NCBI GenBank assembly: GCA_035948415.1
Contig: DASZJD010000054.1
Location: 55,600 to 119,599, forward strand
DNA: 64,000 nt
DNA from: Acidimicrobiia bacterium
Lineage (GTDB): Bacteria > Actinomycetota > Acidimicrobiia > IMCC26256 > PALSA-555
Reading direction: 5' to 3'
In this document: piece by piece, positions 7,618 through 13,837 of the stretch
Layout: each line of letters begins with the position of its first letter
Position numbering within the stretch: the stretch's first letter is position 1
Made by a program: the position numbers and the translations under genes
The notes under the pieces: generated by a model
Database searches by the model: none
Seen by the model: only the letters and a program-made list of their open reading frames with translations
Told to the model about the DNA's origin: nothing

Positions 7618-8772
7618 TCATGCTGCGAGTCCGGCGAGGCTGGCGTTCCCGGCCGGGCGGCTGCCCAGCGACACCAGCCGGTTGAGGCGCCCGGGGCCGC
7701 GAACGGCGGTGATCGTGGTTGGGTCGCCGTTCGAGAGCTCCTCGACCGAGGCCACGAGGTCCCCGGCGTCGGTGACGTGCTCGGAGCCCACCGCGGTGAC
7801 GACGTCGCCGGGGACGAGGCCTGCGCCCGCGGCCGGGCTGCCCGGCGTCACCGTCGTGACCCGGGCGCCGCCACCGGGCCGCTCGATCGCGTCGACGACG
7901 TCCACGCCGAGCCAGCCGTGGCGCACCTGGCCGCTGCCCTCGATCTGCCGGACCACCTGTCGGGCCAGGGTGACGGGCACCGCCTGACCGGGCAGCGCCG
8001 CCGAGTTGATCCCGACCACCGACCCGCCGCTGTCGACGAGGGCGCCGCCGTAGGGCGTGGTGCTCGTCATCCGGACGTCGGTCTCGAGGAGGCCGGGCAG
8101 CACGTCGCCGCCCGGCATCGTCGACACCTCGTGGAGCGCGCTCACGATGCCCTCGCCCGCCCATCGGTGCTCGCCGGTGCTCAGCCCGATCGCGATCACG
8201 GCGTCGCCGATCTGCAGCCCGTCGCTGTCCCCGAGCTTCGCCGCGGTCAGGTTGGCGCCGTCCACGGTCAAGAGGGTGAGGTCGGTCAGGGGGTCGGCGC
8301 CGAGCACGCGGGCCGAGCTCAGCCGGCCACCCGAGCTGCTGACCGTGATCACGGTCGCGGACCCGAGCAGCGAGGAGCTCGTGAGGACCCGGGTGCCGTC
8401 CACGGCGACACCCGACCCTTGGGTCTCGCCGGCGGTCCCGACGGCGCGGACCGAGACCACGCTCGGCCCGGCGGCGTTCACGATGTCGGGGACCGAGGAC
8501 CCGGCCGGGACGGGGGGTGGCGCCGCGTGCGCGCGCCCGGTGCCGCGGCCGCCCCCGGCGAAGACGCCGACGCCGGCGAGGATCCCGACCACCACGGCGA
8601 CGCTCAGGAGCGCGACGATCGCCGCGAAGCCCCAGTCGCGGCGCTTCGCGGTCGGTCCCCCGCGCCAGGCGGCGAGCGCCGCGCCGACCTCGCTCGGGTG
8701 AAACCAGACCCGATCGAGCGGATGCGGCGGCGGGCCCCCCGGCTCGTCCTCGTCGGGCTCCTCGACGGGCAT
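7618..8772 (-). CDS. HtrA/DegP-like membrane protein with PDZ domain, catalytic His and Ser missing
   Basis: A 384-residue protein in HtrA order: acidic, proline-rich cytoplasmic N-terminus, one membrane helix (about 47-71), trypsin-like domain (about 95-275) and PDZ domain (about 285-370). The protease landmarks are present (GSGV, DPLTDLTLL, GGALVDSGG). However, the position of catalytic His in the usual TNxHV motif reads TSSSLL (Ser near residue 134), and the usual GNSGG reads TPYGG (Tyr near 241). Only the Asp near residue 164 remains. It is therefore probably an inactive protease used for binding or sensing at the cell surface. The ATG at 8772 is preferred because TAGAGT lies 8 nt upstream; a TTG at 8808 would be an alternative start. 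Confidence 0.85.
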   Translation of the reverse strand: MPVEEPDEDEPGGPPPHPLDRVWFHPSEVGAALAAWRGGPTAKRRDWGFAAIVALLSVAVVVGILAGVGVFAGGGRGTGRAHAAPPPVPAGSSVPDIVNAAGPSVVSVRAVGTAGETQGSGVAVDGTRVLTSSSLLGSATVITVSSSGGRLSSARVLGADPLTDLTLLTVDGANLTAAKLGDSDGLQIGDAVIAIGLSTGEHRWAGEGIVSALHEVSTMPGGDVLPGLLETDVRMTSTTPYGGALVDSGGSVVGINSAALPGQAVPVTLARQVVRQIEGSGQVRHGWLGVDVVDAIERPGGGARVTTVTPGSPAAGAGLVPGDVVTAVGSEHVTDAGDLVASVEELSNGDPTTITAVRGPGRLNRLVSLGSRPAGNASLAGLAA

Positions 8773-8780
8773 GACGTGCC

Positions 8781-8786
8781 ACTCTA
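8781..8786 (-). promoter_or_regulatory. Putative -10 box TAGAGT of the HtrA-like gene
   Basis: TAGAGT on the minus strand is 8 nt upstream of the ATG at 8772. It supports that start over the TTG at 8808, which would lie upstream of the transcript start. Confidence 0.4.
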
Positions 8787-8857
8787 CCGACGAGGCTTTG
8801 CGTACCAACCGCGGCCGGGCGCGCGCGGCACGTCGGAGGCCGCGGCGCGCCCTTCAC

Positions 8858-8863
8858 TACGAT
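8858..8863 (+). promoter_or_regulatory. Putative -10 box TACGAT of moaE
   Basis: TACGAT lies 7 nt before the GTG at 8871, the same spacing as at other starts here. The ATG at 8862 overlaps the box itself, which argues for the GTG as the true start. Confidence 0.4.
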
Positions 8864-8870
8864 GACCGGC

Positions 8871-9347
8871 GTGCCGCAGCCGAGCGAGGGAGCAGATTGG
8901 ATCGCGCTGACCCGTGAGGCGTTGTCGGGCGACGAGGCGACGGCCTGGGCCACGGTCCCGTCGACCGGCGCGGTCGTCACGTTCTGCGGGGTCGTGCGCG
9001 ACCACGCCGAAGGCCGAGCCGGGGTCCTCGGCCTCTCCTACGAGGCCTACGAAGAGGCCGCGGCCCGGCGGCTGACGGAGGTTGCGGCCGAGACGCGGCG
9101 ACGCTGGCCGGCGGTCGAACGGCTCGCGCTGCTGCATCGCGTCGGGGACCTCGAGCTCGGCGAGGTGTCGGTCGTCGTGGTGGCGTCGTCACCCCACCGG
9201 GCCGAGGCGTTCGACGCCGCGCGGTTCGCGATCGACACGTTGAAGGAGACGGTCCCGATCTGGAAGCGCGAGCGGTGGTCGGACGGCTCGGACTGGGGGA
9301 CCGCCGCCCGCCCGATCCGCCCCGTGCGCGAGCTGGACCGCGCTTAG
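8871..9347 (+). CDS. moaE: Molybdopterin synthase catalytic subunit MoaE
   Basis: MoaE (158 residues) transfers sulfur with MoaD to precursor Z to form molybdopterin. Family features are visible: VVTFCGVVRDH near the N-terminus, a YEAYEEAA helix, LLHRVGDLELGE, and the C-terminal active-site stretch KETVPIWKRE containing the conserved lysines. No MoaD gene is next to it. The start is taken as the GTG at 8871 because of the TACGAT box 7 nt upstream; an ATG at 8862 would add three residues. The next gene, mreB-like, begins 2 nt after the TAG stop, so the two are probably co-transcribed although their functions are unrelated. Confidence 0.9.
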   Translation: MPQPSEGADWIALTREALSGDEATAWATVPSTGAVVTFCGVVRDHAEGRAGVLGLSYEAYEEAAARRLTEVAAETRRRWPAVERLALLHRVGDLELGEVSVVVVASSPHRAEAFDAARFAIDTLKETVPIWKRERWSDGSDWGTAARPIRPVRELDRA

Positions 9348-9349
9348 CC

Positions 9350-10378
9350 GTGTCCCGCGACCTTGCCATCGACCTCGGGACCGCCAACACGCTCGTCTAC
9401 GCGCGCGGCCAGGGGATCATCCTCAACGAGCCGACCGTCATCGCGCTGAACAGCCGCACCCAAGACGTGCTCGCGATGGGCCACGAGGCCTGGCACATGA
9501 TCGGCCGCACCCCGGGCCACATCGTGGCCGTCCGCCCCCTGCGGGGCGGGGCCATCACCGACTTCGAAATCACCCAGCGCCTGATCCGCTTGATCTTCGC
9601 CCGGGCCGGCATCACCCGGCTGCAGCGGGCCCGGGTGCTCGTCTGCGTGCCCTCGGCGATCACCCACGTCGAGCAGCGGGCGGTTCTCGAGGCCACCCGG
9701 CGCGCCGGCGCGGCCCAGACCTACCTGATCGAGCAGCCGATGGCCGCCGCGATCGGCGCCTCGATGCCGATCCACGAGCCGCTCGGGAACATGGTCGTCG
9801 ACATCGGCGGCGGGACGAGCGAGATGGCGGTCATCTCGATGGGCGGGATCGTCGCGCTCGAGGCCGTCCGCATCGGCGGCTTCGACATCGACGCCGCCAT
9901 CTCGAACCACCTGCGACGGGTGCACGGCGTCGCCGTCGGGGAGCGCACCGCCGAGGAGATCAAGATCGCCGTCGGCTCCGCGTTCCCGATCGACGACGAG
10001 TACAAGGCCGAGATCCGAGGCCGCGACCTCATGAGCGGGCTGCCGCGCACGGTCGTCCTCGAGCCCGAGGAGCTCCGCGAGGCCATCGACGAGCCGCTGG
10101 TCCGAATCACGAACGCCGCGAAGGCCGCCCTGGCCGAGACGCCCCCCGAGCTCGCCCAGGACCTCCTCGAGATGGGGATCCGCCTGGTGGGGGGCAGCGG
10201 GATGCTCCGAGGCTTCGACCAGCGCATCGAGCACGAGACCGGGGTGCGGGTCCGGCTGGCCGAGATGCCGCTCGAGACCGTCGTGCTCGGCGCCGGGCGC
10301 TGCCTGGAGTCCTTCGATCGCGTGCGCGAGATGTTCCTCGATCGGCCCCGGCCGTCGATGCAGCGCCGCGTCTACTGA
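9350..10378 (+). CDS. mreB: MreB-like rod-shape actin homologue
   Basis: This 342-residue bacterial actin polymerises on ATP under the membrane and guides the cell-wall elongation machinery. The nucleotide-binding motifs are intact: phosphate-1 AIDLGTANTLVYARG near the N-terminus, phosphate-2 VVDIGGGTSEMAV (about residues 150-162), and the adenosine motif LVGGSGMLRG (about 280-289). No mreC, mreD or pbpA gene follows, unlike the classical mre cluster, so this may be a stand-alone paralogue. The GTG start at 9350 is 2 nt after moaE. The last 7 bp overlap the convergent HEAT-repeat gene. Confidence 0.93.
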   Translation: MSRDLAIDLGTANTLVYARGQGIILNEPTVIALNSRTQDVLAMGHEAWHMIGRTPGHIVAVRPLRGGAITDFEITQRLIRLIFARAGITRLQRARVLVCVPSAITHVEQRAVLEATRRAGAAQTYLIEQPMAAAIGASMPIHEPLGNMVVDIGGGTSEMAVISMGGIVALEAVRIGGFDIDAAISNHLRRVHGVAVGERTAEEIKIAVGSAFPIDDEYKAEIRGRDLMSGLPRTVVLEPEELREAIDEPLVRITNAAKAALAETPPELAQDLLEMGIRLVGGSGMLRGFDQRIEHETGVRVRLAEMPLETVVLGAGRCLESFDRVREMFLDRPRPSMQRRVY

Positions 10379-11037
10379 CCGCCCGCGCGCTCAGCCTCGA
10401 GGAGGTCCTCGGCCGCTTGGCGGACCTGCCAGTCGCGGTCGCCGAGGGCGCGCTCGAGCGCGGCGTCGACGCCCGGGCCGTCGAACGGCGCCAGGGCCAG
10501 CACGGCTCGTCGGCGCACGGTCGCGACGTCTCCGCACGCGGCCAGCACCGCGTCCAGCCCGCCCGGATCCGCGATAGCCCCGAGGGCCGCGACCGCGGCC
10601 TCGCGGGCCAGCGGGTCGGCGTGACCGGTCGTCACCGCCGTCAGGGCTCCGACCGTCTCGGAGCTCGAGTCCCCGAGCTCGCCGAGCGACCACGCCGCGG
10701 CCTCGACGACCGTCACGTCGGCGTCGGCGAGGAGCGTCACGAGGGGTGCCGTCGGCACGGAGCCGCGCCGCGCCAGGCCCGGCGCCAGCTCCGCGGCTCG
10801 GCGGCGCACCCCGGCGTCCCCGTCACGGGTGGCGCCCCGCCACGCTCGGAGCGCCCGCCCCGGTGCCGCCGCGCGGGACAAGGCGCCGAGGGCGACCGAC
10901 CGCACCTGGGCGTCGGGGTCGCCGGCGACGGCCTCGCTGAGTGCCGCCGCCGCGCCCCGTGGCAGCCGGCCGCGGTGGCCGAGGGCCGCAAGCGCCGACG
11001 CCCGGGCGAGTGCGTCGGACGGACCAGCGCATGACAC
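10372..11037 (-). CDS. HEAT-repeat protein
   Basis: The 221-residue protein is made of about six degenerate alpha-helical repeats rich in Ala, Leu and Arg, with the HEAT/PBS-lyase pattern (D-x-x-V-R-x-x-A, e.g. DPDAQVRSVALGAL and DRDWQVRQAAEDLL). Such repeats are protein-binding scaffolds. There is no signal peptide or membrane helix, so it is cytoplasmic. The start is the GTG at 11037, with TACCGT 7 nt upstream. It converges on mreB with a 7-bp overlap. The partner is unknown; a link to the MreB neighbour would be guesswork. Confidence 0.75.
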   Translation of the reverse strand: MSCAGPSDALARASALAALGHRGRLPRGAAAALSEAVAGDPDAQVRSVALGALSRAAAPGRALRAWRGATRDGDAGVRRRAAELAPGLARRGSVPTAPLVTLLADADVTVVEAAAWSLGELGDSSSETVGALTAVTTGHADPLAREAAVAALGAIADPGGLDAVLAACGDVATVRRRAVLALAPFDGPGVDAALERALGDRDWQVRQAAEDLLEAERAGGQ

Positions 11038-11044
11038 TCGGGTG

Positions 11045-11050
11045 ACGGTA
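11045..11050 (-). promoter_or_regulatory. Putative -10 box TACCGT of the HEAT-repeat gene
   Basis: TACCGT on the minus strand is 7 nt upstream of the GTG at 11037. No SD is present, so a leaderless transcript is likely. Confidence 0.4.
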
Positions 11051-11096
11051 ACGAGCTCGGATCAGCGGGTGCCGACGATGCGAGGCCGGGCCCGGC

Positions 11097-11453
11097 TCAG
11101 CCGCCCGAGCTCGGGACGAGCGAGACGAGCAGGTTGATCGTCAACGCGATGAGCAGCGCGGCCCCGAACCCGATGGCGACCACAAGCGCGATCCATCGCA
11201 CGAGCGCCGAGCTGGTCCGGAACAGACGCACCTGGCGGACGTGTCGGACCGCCTTGATCGAGCGCTTCGAGACCGCGAGGAAGCGCTTCGAGAACTCGAG
11301 GAAGCCGACGTAGAGGTCGACCGGCGGCTGGCCGGCCGGCTCCGCCGGCTCCACGACGGGCCGAGCGGGCTCGGCGAGCGGCTGCTTCGGTGGCGGCGGC
11401 GCGGGCCGCCCGCCGGCATCGGGACCGCGGGTGGCAGGCTGGGAGTCGTCCAC
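11097..11453 (-). CDS. Small single-pass membrane protein
   Basis: This 118-residue protein has a proline- and acid-rich first half, a basic amphipathic middle (SKRSIKAVRHVRQVRLF) and one membrane helix near the C-terminus (about residues 88-112), ending SLVPSSGG. The topology would leave most of the protein in the cytoplasm. No family is recognised. The start is the GTG at 11453. GATACT lies 6 nt upstream, overlapping the promoter area of the divergent S16 protease gene, whose GTG is 38 nt away. Codon use resembles the neighbours. Confidence 0.6.
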   Translation of the reverse strand: MDDSQPATRGPDAGGRPAPPPPKQPLAEPARPVVEPAEPAGQPPVDLYVGFLEFSKRFLAVSKRSIKAVRHVRQVRLFRTSSALVRWIALVVAIGFGAALLIALTINLLVSLVPSSGG

Positions 11454-11491
11454 CCCCCCAGTATCGCTACCGCGCGAGGAACGGGGAAGCC

Positions 11492-12586
11492 GTGTCCAGC
11501 CCGTCGGAGCCCCCGGCCGAGCCGGCGCCGACGCGGCGTCGCCGGCGCCGGGTCCTTCCGCTCGTCGCTTCCCTGCTCGGGGGCCTCCTCGCCGCCGCCG
11601 CGGTCGCGGCCGCCGTCATCCACGTCCCGTACGTGATCGAGTCGCCCGGATCCGCCACCCCGGTCGACACCCGGGTGGTCTCGGTCGCCGGGGTCCCGAC
11701 CTTCCGCCACGCCGGGCGGGTCTTCTATCTGACGGTGCGGGTCTCGACGAGCGACCCGAACCTCTACCGCTACCTCTTCGCCAGCCTCAGCAGCAGCGAC
11801 AGCGTCGTGGGGAAGAAGGACGTCCTCGGCTGCGCCTCCTACGCCGCCGACGCCCGGCTCAACACCCTCCTGATGCGCGATTCCCAGGACGCGGCGACCG
11901 AGGTGGCCCTCCGCCGCCTCGGATACCGGGTGACCCACGCCGGCGACGAAGCGCTGATCATCGACCTGGCCTGCGGCGGACCGTCCGATCATCGGCTCCA
12001 GGTGGGCGACGTCGTCACCGCCGTCGACGGGCGGCCGGTCAGCAGCGCCGGCGACGTGCAGCGCGCGGTGAAGGCGCGACCCGCCCACGCCGTGGTGGCC
12101 GTCACGGTCCGGCGCGGCGACCAGACGGTCACCGTGTCGGTCCGGTCGGGTCGAGCCGGGTCGACCGCGTTCCTCGGCATCGTCACCCAGACCCTCAGCA
12201 TGTGGCGGTTCCCGATCGACGTGAAGATCGACACCCAGCAAGTCGGCGGACCGTCCGCCGGGCTGGCGTTCACGCTCGCCCTCATCAACGACCTGTCATC
12301 CGGGGACGTGACGGGCGGCCGGCGCGTCGCCGCGACCGGCGCCATCTTCGCCGACGGCACGGTCGGACCGGTGGGCGGGATCACCCAGAAGGTGATCACC
12401 GCCAAGCGCGACCACGCCACCGCGCTCCTCGTGCCCTCGGCCGAGGCGAAGGACGCTCGCGCGCAAGCGGGCGGGCTGCAGATCGTCCCCGTCCGCACCA
12501 TCGACGAGGCGCTCACGGCCCTCCGCCGGCTCGGCGGCGCCGACGTCACTGCGGGGTCACCGTTGGGTCCGTCGGCGGCCCAATAG
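11492..12586 (+). CDS. Membrane-anchored PDZ / Lon-type (S16) serine protease, YlbL family
   Basis: The 364-residue chain has a poly-Arg stretch (15-20), a membrane helix (about 21-43), an extracellular PDZ domain (about 160-220) and a Lon-like proteolytic domain. The catalytic dyad is visible: Ser255 in GGPSAGLAF and Lys300 in GGITQK. The protease acts outside the membrane. In mycobacteria and many actinobacteria the homologue sits beside the UPF0182 gene, and that neighbourhood is kept here with one gene between. The start is the GTG at 11492, after a purine-rich stretch (gaggaacgggga). Its TAG stop also begins the TAGCAT box of the next gene. Confidence 0.9.
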   Translation: MSSPSEPPAEPAPTRRRRRRVLPLVASLLGGLLAAAAVAAAVIHVPYVIESPGSATPVDTRVVSVAGVPTFRHAGRVFYLTVRVSTSDPNLYRYLFASLSSSDSVVGKKDVLGCASYAADARLNTLLMRDSQDAATEVALRRLGYRVTHAGDEALIIDLACGGPSDHRLQVGDVVTAVDGRPVSSAGDVQRAVKARPAHAVVAVTVRRGDQTVTVSVRSGRAGSTAFLGIVTQTLSMWRFPIDVKIDTQQVGGPSAGLAFTLALINDLSSGDVTGGRRVAATGAIFADGTVGPVGGITQKVITAKRDHATALLVPSAEAKDARAQAGGLQIVPVRTIDEALTALRRLGGADVTAGSPLGPSAAQ

Positions 12587-12589
12587 CAT
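12584..12589 (+). promoter_or_regulatory. Putative -10 box TAGCAT sharing the upstream stop codon
   Basis: TAGCAT begins with the TAG stop of the S16 protease gene and lies 7 nt before the GTG at 12597. An identical TAGCAT, again starting in a TAG stop and 7 nt from a GTG, is at 37323. Confidence 0.45.
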
Positions 12590-12596
12590 CGGCGCG

Positions 12597-13826
12597 GTGG
12601 CAGGGTCCACGACCTCCGCCGACGAGCCGGTCCCGCCCGAGCCGGAGCCGCGAGCCGACATCGCCCCGCCACCCGACGCGCCCGAGCGCAGCGAGGACGG
12701 ACGCACGGCCGCGCTGCTGCGTGAGGCCGAGGCGGCGGCGGCCGCGCGCGGGCGGGCGATGGTCAGCGAGGCGCGCGCGGTCCGCAAGCGCATGCTCGAC
12801 GACGTCGAGCGGCGGCGTTCGGATCTGCTCGCGGAGCTCTCGCGAGTCCGGACCGCGGTCGACGAGCTCGCCGAAGCCCTCACGTCGTCGAGGGCGCTCG
12901 AGCCCGACGTCGAGACGCCGCCGATCCCCGACGACGGCGCCGCCGTCGACCAGCCGCGAGCCGACGACGCGTTCGCTCGCCTCCGAGAGCACGACGACGA
13001 CGTCGAGGCCGCGACACCATCGCCCCCGGCCCCGGCCCCGGCCGCGCCCGAGCCCGAGCCGGTGCCAGCCGAGCCGCCCCCCGCCCCGACGCCGCCCCCC
13101 GCCCCGACCCGGGAGCCGACGCCGCCGAGCCGGGACGACGCCACCCGGCGGCGGCGCGACGAGGTGCTCGCCCCGCTCACGGTCTCGGTGCTGCGGCAGG
13201 CGAAGCGGCTGCTGCAGGACGAGCACAACGAGCTCCTCGACGTCATCCGGCGCGTCCGGGGGCGTCCAGAGCCGACGCGGCTGCTGCCGGACCGCGAACG
13301 GCAGCACACCGCCTGGACGGCGGTCCTCGCGCCGACGATCGACGAGGCCTACACGGTCGGCCGCGCCCTGACCGGGCGGCGTCGACGCCCGACCGCGGCG
13401 CCGAGCCGGCTCGTCGCCGAGCTCGCGGCCGGGCTCATCACCCCCCTGCGCGAGCGCTTGATGGCGACGATCGACGCCGTACTCGCTGACGGCCCGTACC
13501 GGGAGCCGGCCGAGCTGCAAGCCGCGCTGGCCCCCTCCATCAGCGCGCGCTACCGAGAGTGGCGCGCCCGCGATCTCGAGGGGCTGCTCGGTGACCTGCT
13601 CGCCGCCGCGTACACGCGTGGCGTGTTCGACGCCACGCCGTCGGGCACGACGTTGCGCTGGGTGCCGGCCGAGGTCGGTCAATGCCCGGACGCTGACGAC
13701 AACGCGCTCGAGCCGACCGTGAAGGGCCAGTGCTTCCCGACCGGGCAGCCGTACCCGCCGGCCCACCCCGGCTGTCGCTGCCTTGTCGTGCCGAGCGACG
13801 GGGGAGGCGCGCACCCCGCCGGTTAG
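12597..13826 (+). CDS. Coiled-coil protein with phage MuF-like C-terminal Cys motif
   Basis: This 409-residue protein starts with an acidic, proline-rich stretch. A probable coiled coil (about 35-100, Ala/Glu/Arg-rich) and a second Pro/Ala linker (about 135-180) follow, then a helical domain (about 180-345). The C-terminus has C-P-x-A-D-D-N, then C-F-P-x-G-x-x-Y-P-P-A-H-P-G-C-R-C (residues about 362-396). This resembles the end of SPP1 gp7 / Mu gpF head-morphogenesis proteins. No other phage gene is near, and no known family was recognised for the full chain. The GTG start at 12597 overlaps no gene and follows TAGCAT by 7 nt. The function is unknown. Confidence 0.75.
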   Translation: MAGSTTSADEPVPPEPEPRADIAPPPDAPERSEDGRTAALLREAEAAAAARGRAMVSEARAVRKRMLDDVERRRSDLLAELSRVRTAVDELAEALTSSRALEPDVETPPIPDDGAAVDQPRADDAFARLREHDDDVEAATPSPPAPAPAAPEPEPVPAEPPPAPTPPPAPTREPTPPSRDDATRRRRDEVLAPLTVSVLRQAKRLLQDEHNELLDVIRRVRGRPEPTRLLPDRERQHTAWTAVLAPTIDEAYTVGRALTGRRRRPTAAPSRLVAELAAGLITPLRERLMATIDAVLADGPYREPAELQAALAPSISARYREWRARDLEGLLGDLLAAAYTRGVFDATPSGTTLRWVPAEVGQCPDADDNALEPTVKGQCFPTGQPYPPAHPGCRCLVVPSDGGGAHPAG

Positions 13827-13829
13827 GCT
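13824..13829 (+). promoter_or_regulatory. Putative -10 box TAGGCT of the UPF0182 gene
   Basis: TAGGCT starts in the TAG stop of the preceding gene and is 8 nt before the ATG at 13838. The same hexamer and spacing occur on the minus strand at 24869 and 47336. Confidence 0.45.
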
Positions 13830-13837
13830 CCCCCGCG

